Part shown: positions 8,211 through 16,643 of the stretch, one piece after another
How positions within the stretch are numbered: the first letter of the stretch is position 1
How the letters are laid out: every line of letters starts with the position of its first letter
NCBI RefSeq assembly: GCF_937425535.1
Contig: NZ_OW485601.1
Location: forward strand, 239,001-303,000
Length of the DNA stretch: 64,000 nt
Source: Rhodovastum atsumiense
Lineage (GTDB): Bacteria > Pseudomonadota > Alphaproteobacteria > Acetobacterales > Acetobacteraceae
Direction: 5' to 3'
Notes under the pieces: generated by a model
What the model was told of the DNA's origin: nothing
Database searches by the model: none
The model's input: the letters and a program-made list of their open reading frames with translations, nothing else
Translations under genes and position numbers: made by a program

Positions 8211-9506
8211 ATGGCCCTGACGACGAGCAATGTCGATACGCTGGTGTTGCATGGCGGCCCGTTTCGCGCCGATCCCGCGACCGGCGCCACCGTGGTGCCG
8301 ATCTACCAGAGCACATCCTTTGACCTGCAAACCACGGAACGTGCGGACCGGCTGGTCAATTTCGAGGAAATCGGCTTCGTCTACACCCGCATCGGCAATC
8401 CGACGCAGGATGTCCTCGAACACCGGCTCGCCGCGATCGAAGGCGGTGCGGCCGCGCTGGCGTTGGCTTCGGGGCAGGCGGCCACCGCCCTGGCGGTGCT
8501 GACGCTGGTGCAGGCGGGCGACAACATCGTCACCGGCACCGATCTCTATGGCGGGAGCTGGAACTTCTTCGCCAATCGGCTGAAGCAGTTCGGCGTCGAG
8601 GCACGCTTCGTCGATCCCGTCGATCCCGATGCCTTCGCCCGCGCCACCGATGCGCGCACCCGGCTTTATTTCGGCGAAACCCTGCCGAACCCGAAGCTGA
8701 ACGTCTTTCCCATCGCCGAGGTCGCCCGGATCGGCCGCGACCGCGGCGTTCCGCTGATCATCGACAACACCACCGCGCCGCTGCTGGCCAAACCGATCGC
8801 GCACGGCGCCGCGATCGTGGTGCATTCTGCGACCAAATACATCGGCGGCCATGGCACCACCATCGGCGGCGCCATCATCGACAGCGGCCGCTTCCCCTGG
8901 GAGGAATTCGCCGATCGCCATCCTCTGCTGACCGGCCCTGATCCTTCCTACAACGGCCGCCGATGGGTGGACATCGCCCGTCCGTTCGGACCGCTCGCCT
9001 ACATCTTCGCCGTGCGCGCCGGCCTGCTGCGCGATTTCGGCCCTGCCATCGCGCCGCAAAGCGCCTTCCAGCTCATCCAGGGCCTGGAAACGCTGCCGCT
9101 GCGCATCCGTCGCCACAGCGAGAATGCCGCGCGCGTGGCTGAATTCCTCGCCAGCCACCCCAAGGTGCAGCATGTCATCTTCCCCGGGCTGCAGACCGGC
9201 GAGGCGCGGCGCCGCGCCGACACCTATCTCAATGGCGGCCATGGCGGACTGGTCGGGTTCGAACTGACCGGCGGGGCCGAGGCCGGCCGGCGCTTCATCG
9301 ACGCGTTGCGCCTGCTGTTCCATGTTGCCAATATCGGCGACGCCCACAGCCTGGCGATCCATCCGGCCTCCACCACCCACGCCCAGCTCTCCGCCGAGGA
9401 ACAATTGGCCGCCGGTGTGACGCCGGGCTATGTGCGCCTGTCCGTCGGTATCGAAAATCCCGAGGACATCATTGCCGACATCGCCCAGGCGCTCGACCAG
9501 GCCTGA
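8211..9506 (+). CDS. metY: O-acetylhomoserine sulfhydrylase (MetY), copy 1
   Basis: PLP enzyme of the Cys/Met-metabolism fold (431 residues). It joins sulfide or methanethiol to O-acetyl-homoserine, giving homocysteine or methionine. The PLP lysine lies in HSATKYIGGHG, the cofactor-binding YTRIGNPTQ loop is near residue 60, and the C-terminal GVTPGYVRLSVGIE block is intact. I chose ATG 8211 (site AAAGGAC) because it gives the same length and N-terminus (NVDTLVLHGG) as the paralogue at 25032-26327. It heads an operon with marD2 and marK2, so its natural thiol is plausibly the methanethiol those proteins release. Confidence 0.92.
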   Translation: MALTTSNVDTLVLHGGPFRADPATGATVVPIYQSTSFDLQTTERADRLVNFEEIGFVYTRIGNPTQDVLEHRLAAIEGGAAALALASGQAATALAVLTLVQAGDNIVTGTDLYGGSWNFFANRLKQFGVEARFVDPVDPDAFARATDARTRLYFGETLPNPKLNVFPIAEVARIGRDRGVPLIIDNTTAPLLAKPIAHGAAIVVHSATKYIGGHGTTIGGAIIDSGRFPWEEFADRHPLLTGPDPSYNGRRWVDIARPFGPLAYIFAVRAGLLRDFGPAIAPQSAFQLIQGLETLPLRIRRHSENAARVAEFLASHPKVQHVIFPGLQTGEARRRADTYLNGGHGGLVGFELTGGAEAGRRFIDALRLLFHVANIGDAHSLAIHPASTTHAQLSAEEQLAAGVTPGYVRLSVGIENPEDIIADIAQALDQA

Positions 9507-9544
9507 CCACCCCTTTTCAGCGTTGCGCACGACCAGGACCGCTC

Positions 9545-11050
9545 ATGCCGCTCAACCTCAGGACGCCACAGGCCGAAACCCGCGAGCAGCGGCTCGGCAC
9601 GATCACCCAGTGGGAGGGCAGCGCGGCCCAGTTGGCGCGTGATTCCGCCTTCACCTATGGCTGCAGCAAAGGCCAGCCGAATGGCGGGCGGCGCCTGTGC
9701 GAACAGACCACGCCCTTCGCGCAGGCATCGATGTGCGCCGAGCACATCGCCGTCACCAACGCCACCATCATCCAGAACTCGGTGGTGATCCAGCATGCCC
9801 CGATCGGCTGCGCGGCCAGCCAGTCCTTCACCTGCCGCTACTACCGCGACCTCGCCGCCCGCCGGGGCTGGGAGCTTGAAGATCCCAAGGCCATGTGCAC
9901 CAACCTGACCGAGCAGGACATGGTGTTCGGCGGTGTCGGCAAGCTGGAGCAGACCATCCGCGACGCCTGGGCGCGCCATCACCCCAAGGTGATCTTCGTC
10001 GCCACCTCCTGCGCCACCGGCATCATCGGCGACGACGTCGACAGCGTCGCACGCAGCCTGGAGGCCGAGCTCGGCGTCATCATCGTCACCCTGCATTGCG
10101 AGGGCTTCCGCTCCCGGCACTGGAGCAGCGGCTGGGACGTGATCGAGCACGGCATCCTGCGCCGGCTGGTCACCCGTGACGCGACGCGGCAGGACGACCT
10201 GATCAACGTCATCCATCTCGGCGGCCCCGACGTGTTCAGCCCGCTGCTTGGCCAGCTCGGCCTGCGCGTCAACCTGGTGATGGGCGGCAGCACGCTGGAG
10301 CGGCTGGCGGAGATGTCCTCGGCCTCCGCCACGGTCACCATGTGCTTCGTGCTGTCCTATCTCGCGACCGGGCTCGAACAGGAATACGGCGTCCCCGAGG
10401 TGAAGGCCCCGCTGCCGTACGGGCTCGAGGCCACCGATAACTGGCTGCGGGAGATCGCGCGGGTCACCGGCCGCGAGGATCGCGTGGAAGCGGTGATCGC
10501 CCGCGAGCGCGCGCGCATCACCCCGGAGCTGGAGCGCCTGCGCCGGCGGCTGGCCGGGCGCAAGGGCTTCGTCGCCGCCGGCGCGGCCTTCGCGCACGGG
10601 CTGCTCGCCGACCTGCGCGAACTGGGGGTCGAGGTCGACAGCGCCTATTCCTTCCATCACGATCCCGCCGCCGACAGCGGCGATCCGCGCCAGGACAGCC
10701 TGGGCCATCTGGTCGAGACCTGGGGCGACATCCCCAACTTCACGGTCAGCCCCGACCAGCATTTCCAGGCCCATGCCGCGCTGGTGCGCGCGAGGCCCGA
10801 TTTCGTGATCTGCCGGCACAGCGGCACCATGGCGGCGCTGGCGGCCCGCATGGGCATCCCGGTGCTGCCGATCTTCTATTCCAATGACGGGCTCGGCTAT
10901 GATGGGCTGCTGACCATCGGCCGCGCCATCCTGCGCGTGTTGCCGCGCAAGCGCTTCTGCACCGATGTCGCCGCGCATTCGCGCTTCCCCTATCAGCGCT
11001 GGTGGTTGGAACAGACCGACCCCTACGCCCCCATCGCCGCGCCAGCCTGA
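9545..11050 (+). CDS. marD: Nitrogenase-like alpha subunit, MarD-type (copy 2)
   Basis: Catalytic D subunit, 501 residues, of the second nitrogenase-like pair. P-cluster cysteines are C64 (SMCAEH), C89 (APIGC) and C156 (ATSCATGIIGDD). The cofactor cysteine is C267 (TMCFVLSYL), and no histidine is seen at the NifD H442 position (IFYSNDGLGYDG). N- and C-termini match copy 1 closely (NLRT..ETREQRLGTI; FPYQRWWLEQTDPY), but large internal stretches differ, pointing to an old duplication or separate acquisition. It sits 38 bp behind metY1 and 13 bp before marK2. No H gene is in this operon, so electrons must come from marH1 or marH2. Confidence 0.85.
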   Translation: MPLNLRTPQAETREQRLGTITQWEGSAAQLARDSAFTYGCSKGQPNGGRRLCEQTTPFAQASMCAEHIAVTNATIIQNSVVIQHAPIGCAASQSFTCRYYRDLAARRGWELEDPKAMCTNLTEQDMVFGGVGKLEQTIRDAWARHHPKVIFVATSCATGIIGDDVDSVARSLEAELGVIIVTLHCEGFRSRHWSSGWDVIEHGILRRLVTRDATRQDDLINVIHLGGPDVFSPLLGQLGLRVNLVMGGSTLERLAEMSSASATVTMCFVLSYLATGLEQEYGVPEVKAPLPYGLEATDNWLREIARVTGREDRVEAVIARERARITPELERLRRRLAGRKGFVAAGAAFAHGLLADLRELGVEVDSAYSFHHDPAADSGDPRQDSLGHLVETWGDIPNFTVSPDQHFQAHAALVRARPDFVICRHSGTMAALAARMGIPVLPIFYSNDGLGYDGLLTIGRAILRVLPRKRFCTDVAAHSRFPYQRWWLEQTDPYAPIAAPA

Positions 11051-11063
11051 CCGGATCATCGCC

Positions 11064-12440
11064 ATGTCGCCGTTCGAACCCAGCGCCGCCCCCGCCCCGG
11101 ATCTCTGTCCCGCCTCCGGCACCATCGAGCAGGTCCGCTACGCCTGCAGCCTGGGCGCGCTGGCCAGTGTCATCGCCATTCCCGGTGCGATTCCGATCAC
11201 CCATTGCGGCCCGGGCTGCGCCACCAAGCAGTTCCACGCCCTGTCCGGCCTGCACGCCTACCAGGGCGGCGAGTTCCACGTGCCCAGCACCAACATGGGC
11301 AACCAGGAGGTCATCTTCGGCGGCACCGACCGGCTCGACGAACTGATCGCGGCCACGCTGCGGGTCATGGAGGCCGATCTGTTCGTGGTGCAGACCGGCT
11401 GCATCCCCGGCCTGATCGGCGATGACGTCGGCAACGTGGTCGGCAAGTACCAGCGCCGCGGCGTGCCGATCGTGTTCGCCGAGACCAGCGGCTATCGCGG
11501 CAACAACTTCACCGGCCACGAGATCGTGCTCCGCGCCATCATCGACCAGTTCCTCGGCGCCGATGACGGCCCGCGCGAAGCGGGGCTGGTGAACGTGTGG
11601 TCGCTGCTGCCCTACCAGAATCCGTTCTGGCGCGGCGACCTGACCGAGATCCGTCGTATCCTTGAAGGCATCGGCCTGCGCGTGAACATCCTGTTCGGCC
11701 CGGCCAGCGAGGGGATCGCCGAATGGCGCGCCATTCCACGCGCGCAGTTCAACCTCGTGCTCTCCCCCTGGCTCGGGCTGGAAACGGCGCGGCACCTGGA
11801 AAACAAGTACGGCCAGCCCTTCCTGCACGTCCCGGCCATTCCGATCGGCGCGAAACTGACCGGCGCCTTCCTGCGCCGCGTCGCCACGTTCGCCGGCCTG
11901 CCGCCCGAACCGGTCGAGGCCTTCATCGCCCGCGAGGAAAAGGAATACTACCACTACCTCCGGGATTTTTCGGCCTTCTATGCCGGTTGCACCAGCCAGT
12001 ACCAGTTGCCCTCGCAACTCGTCGTCATCAGTGAAAGCGCCTACAACCTCGCGGTGACAAAGTTCATGGTCGATCAGCTCGGCCTGCAGCCGGGCTGCCA
12101 GATCATCACCGAGAATCCGCCCGAGCCGGTCCGTGACCTGATCCGCGCGGAGTTCCGCGCCATCGCCGAGGATGAGCAGGCCGAAATCGCCTTCATCGAG
12201 GATGGCTGCCTCGCGCACCGGCTGGTGCACGGCACCGACTTCACCGGCCAATACCCGATCGTGTTCGGCTCCACCTGGGAAGCCGAGCTGGCGCAGCGGC
12301 TGCATGCCCCGCTGGTCGAGATCGGCTACCCCACCACGGACGAGGTCGTGTTGTCGCGCAGCTATGTCGGCTACCGCGGTGCCCTGGCGCTGATCGAACG
12401 CACCTACACCACGGTGGTACGGGCCAACACGATGGCCTGA
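11064..12440 (+). CDS. marK: Nitrogenase-like beta subunit, MarK-type (copy 2)
   Basis: K subunit partner of MarD2, 458 residues. P-cluster cysteines are C28 (RYACSLG), C52 in HCGPGC (with C48) and C113 (TGCIPGLIGDD). It shares with copy 1 the blocks NVWSLLPYQNPFWRGDL and LVLSPWLGLETARHLE, and the C-terminal SYVGYRGALALIERTYTTVV. I start at ATG 11064, not further upstream, because this reproduces the copy-1 length exactly and avoids overlap with marD2. The next gene, nifX-like, follows after 52 bp. Confidence 0.85.
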   Translation: MSPFEPSAAPAPDLCPASGTIEQVRYACSLGALASVIAIPGAIPITHCGPGCATKQFHALSGLHAYQGGEFHVPSTNMGNQEVIFGGTDRLDELIAATLRVMEADLFVVQTGCIPGLIGDDVGNVVGKYQRRGVPIVFAETSGYRGNNFTGHEIVLRAIIDQFLGADDGPREAGLVNVWSLLPYQNPFWRGDLTEIRRILEGIGLRVNILFGPASEGIAEWRAIPRAQFNLVLSPWLGLETARHLENKYGQPFLHVPAIPIGAKLTGAFLRRVATFAGLPPEPVEAFIAREEKEYYHYLRDFSAFYAGCTSQYQLPSQLVVISESAYNLAVTKFMVDQLGLQPGCQIITENPPEPVRDLIRAEFRAIAEDEQAEIAFIEDGCLAHRLVHGTDFTGQYPIVFGSTWEAELAQRLHAPLVEIGYPTTDEVVLSRSYVGYRGALALIERTYTTVVRANTMA

Positions 12441-12492
12441 CCGGCGCGGCCGCACCACCTTCTGGTCCTTTTCATCCAGCCACAGGAGCGAC

Positions 12493-12843
12493 ATGAAGAT
12501 CGCCATTGCCACCGGGGACGGGGTCTCGGTCAGGGAGCATTTCGGCACCGCCGCCCGGTTCCAGATCTGGGAGCTCGGCAGCGGGGCGCCACAACTGGTC
12601 GAGGAACGGCACAACGCCCCGGCCTGCGGCGCCGGCTGGGAACCGGGTGCTGCGGACCCGATGCAGCGCTCCGTCGATCTGGTGGCGGATTGCGGCGCCG
12701 TGGTGGTGGCACGCATCGGCGAATGCGCGGTCACCCGGCTCGACGAGCTCGGCATCCTCGCCTTCGAGACCGACGATCCGGTGGAGGTCGTGCTGCGCGA
12801 CCTCGGGGCGCACCCGGCGCTGCTGGCGAAGACACAAGGCTGA
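12493..12843 (+). CDS. NifX/NifB-C-terminal-domain-like cofactor carrier
   Basis: This 116-residue single-domain protein belongs to the dinitrogenase iron-molybdenum cofactor biosynthesis family. The family signature is visible: MKIAIATGDGVSVREHFGTAARFQIWEL at the start and a middle block DCGAVVVARIGECAVTRLDELGI. Relatives bind and hand over nitrogenase cofactor precursors. It has an AGGAG site and closes the metY1-marD2-marK2 operon. The NifB-like protein at 27439-28395 lacks this domain at its own C-terminus, so this protein may supply it in trans. That pairing is inference. Confidence 0.82.
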   Translation: MKIAIATGDGVSVREHFGTAARFQIWELGSGAPQLVEERHNAPACGAGWEPGAADPMQRSVDLVADCGAVVVARIGECAVTRLDELGILAFETDDPVEVVLRDLGAHPALLAKTQG

Positions 12844-12870
12844 TCCGTCGCACCAGCTCAGGGGTGCCCG

Positions 12871-13689
12871 TCAGATCGGCCGGTCGCCCCTGACCGTCAC
12901 ACGGAAGCCGGAGCGCACCTGCGGGAAGTAGTCCCAGATCGCCAGGTGCTGCACGAAGCGGTTGTCCCAGATCGCCACGGAATGCGGTTGCCAGCGCAGC
13001 CGAATCTGGAAGTCCGGACGTGTGGCGTGGCGGAACAGGAAGGCCAGCAGCGCCTCGCTTTCCGCTTCGGGCAGTTCATTGATCCCCTGGGTGAACACCT
13101 CGTTGACGAACAGCGCACGCCGTCCGTTGGCGGGATTGGTGCGGATCACGGGGTGGATCGCGCTGGGATAGGTCTTGCCCGTGTCGGGAATGCCCAGCTT
13201 GGCGTTGGTCGCGCGATAGGTCGGCCCGCCATCGTGCAGGGCCGTCAGCCCCTCGAGAAAAGTCTTCAGCCGCGACGACAACGCGTCATAGGCGGCGTAC
13301 TGGCTGGCGAACAGCGTGTCGCCGCCGACCGGGGGAACCGTGTGCAGATACAGGATGCTGGCGAAGGGCGGGTTGGGATCGCAGGAAACGTCGGAATGCC
13401 AGCGCTCCCCGGCCACGCGCCGGGAGGTCGCGTCGGCATGGATCGGCAGGATCTCGGGATAGCCTTCCGGTCCGGGCGTGTTGGGATGGATGTGCAATTC
13501 CCCGAAGACACGGCCCAGTGTCCTGGCACCTTCGTAATCGAGCGGCTGGTTACGGAAAACCAGCACCTGGTGCGCCACCAGCGCCTCCTGCAGCGCCACC
13601 GCCTCAAGGTTAGCGAGCGGCAGGCTCAGGTCGATGCCGTCTACTTCCGCCCCAAGATGTGGGGAGATCGGCGAGAGGCGAATGGCCAT
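12871..13689 (-). CDS. TauD/TfdA-family 2-oxoglutarate dioxygenase
   Basis: Fe(II)/2-oxoglutarate dioxygenase, 272 residues, of the taurine dioxygenase type. These enzymes oxidise the carbon next to a sulfonate or sulfate group and release sulfite plus an aldehyde. The metal triad is H98-x-D100 (WHSDVS) and H248 (FVQHLAIWDY), and R263 (SGFRV) should hold 2-oxoglutarate. It starts at ATG 13689 behind AGGAGGAG; an upstream GTG gives a poor leader. It is convergent with the nifX-like gene, 27 bp away, and divergent from an ABC transporter operon, which may import its substrate. Taurine, alkanesulfonates or sulfate esters are all possible. Confidence 0.85.
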   Translation of the reverse strand: MAIRLSPISPHLGAEVDGIDLSLPLANLEAVALQEALVAHQVLVFRNQPLDYEGARTLGRVFGELHIHPNTPGPEGYPEILPIHADATSRRVAGERWHSDVSCDPNPPFASILYLHTVPPVGGDTLFASQYAAYDALSSRLKTFLEGLTALHDGGPTYRATNAKLGIPDTGKTYPSAIHPVIRTNPANGRRALFVNEVFTQGINELPEAESEALLAFLFRHATRPDFQIRLRWQPHSVAIWDNRFVQHLAIWDYFPQVRSGFRVTVRGDRPI

Positions 13690-13745
13690 GGGACTCCTCC
13701 TGTCATGGGATCGCGGGGATCGGCTCAGACCCTGACGCTTCTTAT

Positions 13746-13774
13746 TTGACAAAGCAAGGGTGCATAATTTTAAT
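13746..13774 (+). promoter_or_regulatory. Sigma-70 promoter of the first sulfonate-type ABC operon
   Basis: A perfect -35 TTGACA (13746-13751) and a -10 TTTAAT (13769-13774) are spaced by 17 bases, about 70 bases before ATG 13843. A looser dyad, GTGCA (13760-13764) with TGCAC (13786-13790), flanks the -10 and could be an operator. Confidence 0.6.
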
Positions 13775-13842
13775 AACCACTGGTTTGCACAGTACGATTT
13801 TACGCCTCACCGGATCGGCATCCGCTCACGGAGAGAGGAATC

Positions 13843-14697
13843 ATGACACGCCGCGGCCGCCTTGACCTTGCCGGCGTCTCCAAGCGGTTTCGTGTGCGTG
13901 ACACGGACCTGCCGGTGCTGGCGGGCATCGACCTCACCGTCGATGCGGGCGAATTCGTCGCCGTGATCGGGGCCAGCGGCTGCGGCAAATCGACCTTGCT
14001 GCGCCTGATCGCCGGACTCGAGACATTTCATGCCGGCAGCATCACCTGTGACGGCCACCCGGTGGATGGGCCCAGCCTCGATCGCGGCATCGTGTTCCAG
14101 GAACCAAGGCTGTTTCCCTGGTGCACGGTGGCGGAGAACATCGCCCTCGGCCTGCTCAACGCCCCCGTCCCGGCCGCGGCGAAGCGGCGCATCGTCGCCG
14201 AACATATTGCCCTTGTCGGCCTCTCGGGTTTCGAGGACGCCTATCCGTATCAACTCTCCGGCGGCATGGCGCACCGGGCGGCGATCGCCCGGGGGTTGGT
14301 CGGGCGCCCGGGAGTGTTGCTGCTCGACGAGCCGTTCGGTGCGCTGGATGCGCTGACCCGTGGCCGCCTGCAGGGCGAACTGCAGCGCATCTGGACGCAG
14401 GAGCGGATCACCATGGTGCTGGTGACGCACGACGTCGAGGAAGCGGTGTATCTCGCCGACCGGGTGGTGGTGCTGACGCCGCGGCCGGGCCGGATTGCCC
14501 ATACCATCGCGGTAGAGCTGCCGCATCCGCGCCGGCGCGCCGACCCGCGGCTGACGCAGTTGCGCGCCGAGGTGCTCGCCCTGCTGGAAGAGAGCACCGA
14601 CCAGCCGGATGACCTCCCGGCCGCTGCGGCGGCGGTCCCCCCGGCCAAGGGACAATGGACGTCCCTTCCCCAGCCTTCCCCGGCCACACTCCCCTGA
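13843..14697 (+). CDS. ABC transporter ATPase (SsuB/TauB-like)
   Basis: Cytosolic ATP-binding subunit, 284 residues. Walker A GASGCGKST is at about 45-53, the Q-loop lies in IVFQEPRLFPW, the signature is YQLSGGMAHRAAIARG, and Walker B LLLDEPFGALDA is followed by the switch histidine in VTHDVEEA. The signature GGMAHR replaces the usual GGMRQR. It is first in an operon with a binding protein and two permeases. The C-terminal 40 residues are proline/alanine-rich and probably disordered. The substrate class (sulfonate, taurine or related) is inferred from family and neighbours. Confidence 0.9.
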   Translation: MTRRGRLDLAGVSKRFRVRDTDLPVLAGIDLTVDAGEFVAVIGASGCGKSTLLRLIAGLETFHAGSITCDGHPVDGPSLDRGIVFQEPRLFPWCTVAENIALGLLNAPVPAAAKRRIVAEHIALVGLSGFEDAYPYQLSGGMAHRAAIARGLVGRPGVLLLDEPFGALDALTRGRLQGELQRIWTQERITMVLVTHDVEEAVYLADRVVVLTPRPGRIAHTIAVELPHPRRRADPRLTQLRAEVLALLEESTDQPDDLPAAAAAVPPAKGQWTSLPQPSPATLP

Positions 14698-14710
14698 AGT
14701 GGAATTCCGC

Positions 14711-15802
14711 ATGTTTCCCCGCCCTGCCCCCCGCCTGACGCGCCGCGGTCTCGCGACCCTCGGCGCCGCCACGCTGCTGCCAGGCTTGCGCGCGCAGGCC
14801 GACACGCCGCTGACCGTTCGCATCGGCTTCGCCTCGATCGGCGTGGACAACCGCCCCTTTGCCGGGGGCAGCCCGGCCGGGGTGGCGCATGCCGAAGGCT
14901 ATCTGGAACGGGCCTTCGCCGATCGGCCGGGCCTGCGCCTGCAATGGTTCTTCTTCAAAGGGGCCGGCCCGGCGGTGAACGAGGCCTTCGCCAACGACCA
15001 GCTCGACATCGCCATCCAGGGCGACCTGCCCCAGGTGGTGGCGCGCGCCACCGGCCTGAAGACCACGATGCTGCTGGCCAACGGCGCCCATGCGCCGACC
15101 TATATCGGCGTCCCCCCGACCTCCACGCTGACCGGGGTGAAGGACCTCAAGGGCCGGCGGGTCGCGATCTTCCGTGGCACCAACAACCATCTTGCGATCA
15201 TCAAGGTGCTCGCCGCCAATGGCCTGTCCGAGCGCGACCTGAAGGTGATCAACATGGATGCCGCCACCTCCAGCGCCGCCCTGGTGGCCGGGGAGATCGA
15301 GGCGACGGTCGGCAATTACGACGTGCTGCAACTGGTCGCGAAGGGACTGGCGCGGATCCTCTACAGCACCAAGGGCGACAATCCGGCCTTCGAGCGCCAG
15401 GGAACGGTGATCGCCCGCGAGGCCTTCGTCACCGCCCAGCCGGAGGTGACGCAGCGCATCGTCACCGAGTTCGTCCGTGCCGCACACTGGTCCTCCCAGG
15501 AGGAAAACCGCGAGGCGTTGTTCGCGATCTGGGCAAGATCCGGTCGCTCTCCGGAGATCTTCCGCGAGGATCTGGCCGGGCAGACCCTGAAAAGCCGGCA
15601 TACGCCGCTGCTGGACCCCTTCCTGATCGAGCAGTACCGGGTGCAGGCGCAGCAGGCCTACGAGTTCGGGCTGATCCGCCGCCGCGTCGACATCACCGGC
15701 TGGTTCGACCAGCGTTTCATCACCGCCGCCCTGGCCGAGCTGGGGCTGCAGGACTTCTGGACGCCGCTCGGGATCGATGGCCAGCCGGTGGCGCGTGGCT
15801 GA
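14711..15802 (+). CDS. ABC substrate-binding protein (SsuA-like)
   Basis: Periplasmic binding protein, 363 residues. The Tat-like leader LTRRGLATLGAATLLPGLRAQA occupies roughly residues 8-30. The two-lobe SsuA/NMT1 fold is indicated by GVDNRPFAGG, a DQLDIAIQGDLPQ lobe motif and the hinge block LKGRRVAIFRGTNNH. I start at ATG 14711, 13 bp behind the ATPase gene; a longer frame upstream would overlap the ATPase. With the two permeases it completes a transporter likely to import an organosulfur compound. Confidence 0.88.
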   Translation: MFPRPAPRLTRRGLATLGAATLLPGLRAQADTPLTVRIGFASIGVDNRPFAGGSPAGVAHAEGYLERAFADRPGLRLQWFFFKGAGPAVNEAFANDQLDIAIQGDLPQVVARATGLKTTMLLANGAHAPTYIGVPPTSTLTGVKDLKGRRVAIFRGTNNHLAIIKVLAANGLSERDLKVINMDAATSSAALVAGEIEATVGNYDVLQLVAKGLARILYSTKGDNPAFERQGTVIAREAFVTAQPEVTQRIVTEFVRAAHWSSQEENREALFAIWARSGRSPEIFREDLAGQTLKSRHTPLLDPFLIEQYRVQAQQAYEFGLIRRRVDITGWFDQRFITAALAELGLQDFWTPLGIDGQPVARG

Positions 15803-15818
15803 GCCGGCGGCAGGCCGC

Positions 15819-16643
15819 ATGCGCATCGCCCTCTCCCCGGCGTTCGGGCCGGCGCCCTGGCGGATCCCACGCTTATCCTGGCATGGCACCGGGTTGCTGG
15901 TGCCGCTGGGCCTGCTGGTGATCTGGCAGGTCGCCTCCGCGCGGACCTGGCTGCCGCCGCAGATCCTGCCCAGCCCGCTCGAGGTCTGGCAAAGCGGGGT
16001 CGATCTCTGGCGCTCGGGCGATCTGGAACTGCATGTCCTCACCAGCCTGCAGCGGGTGCTGGTGGGCTTCACCATCGGGGCGGCCATCGGGTTGTCGCTT
16101 GGCCTCGCGATGGGGCTGTCGCGGCGGGTGGAAGCCTATCTGCGCCCCTTGTTCATCGCCATCTCGCAGGTACCGGCCCTCGGCTGGATTCCCTTTCTGA
16201 TGCTGATCGTCGGCATCGGCGAGCCGCTGAAGATCATCGTGATCGCCAAGGCGGCCTGCGTGCCAATGGTGCTGAACACCCATGCCGGCATCCGCAACAT
16301 CCCGCCCGCCTATCTCGAAGTCGCGCAGGCGCTGCGCTTCACCCGCTGGCAGTTGCTGCGCCGACTGGTACTGCCGGCCACGATCCCGCCGGTGTTCACG
16401 GGCGTGCGCTATGGCCTGACGCATGCCTGGATGGCCCTGGTCGCGGTGGAATTGCTGGCCTCCTCCGAAGGGCTCGGCTTCCTGCTGGTCTGGGGGCGGC
16501 AGATGTTCTGGTTCGATACCGTGGTCATGGCGATGGTGCTGATCGGGCTGGTCGGCTTCCTGCTCGACCTCGTGCTGACGCGGCTGGAGCGCCGCCTGCA
16601 GCGCTGGCGCATCGCCGACGGCACGGCCGGCGCGGTGCCATGA
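15819..16643 (+). CDS. ABC transporter permease (SsuC-like) A
   Basis: Inner-membrane permease of about 274 residues with six hydrophobic segments. The cytoplasmic coupling loop typical of the family is EVAQALRFTRWQLLRRLVLPATIPPVFTG. ATG 15819 is the simplest start, 16 bp behind the binding-protein stop; ATG 15777 would add 14 residues and overlap that gene. It is one of two adjacent, non-identical permeases, so the transporter probably uses a heterodimer. The stop overlaps the next start (ATGA). Confidence 0.87.
   Translation: MRIALSPAFGPAPWRIPRLSWHGTGLLVPLGLLVIWQVASARTWLPPQILPSPLEVWQSGVDLWRSGDLELHVLTSLQRVLVGFTIGAAIGLSLGLAMGLSRRVEAYLRPLFIAISQVPALGWIPFLMLIVGIGEPLKIIVIAKAACVPMVLNTHAGIRNIPPAYLEVAQALRFTRWQLLRRLVLPATIPPVFTGVRYGLTHAWMALVAVELLASSEGLGFLLVWGRQMFWFDTVVMAMVLIGLVGFLLDLVLTRLERRLQRWRIADGTAGAVP

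Noticed and set aside
8070-9530. Minus-strand 486-codon frame over metY1
   Set aside because: Shadow of metY1, with low-complexity composition and no domain.
2663-12440. Chlorophyll or F430 biosynthesis (BchLNB/CfbCD) instead of Mar
   Set aside because: Both D subunits keep the nitrogenase cofactor cysteine, both DK pairs carry full P-cluster ligand sets, and no tetrapyrrole genes are nearby, whereas sulfur genes are. A true nitrogenase is unlikely without nifEN and with the cofactor histidine missing.
10746-12755. Minus-strand 669-codon frame
   Set aside because: Antisense to marD2, marK2 and the nifX-like gene, which are clearly real.
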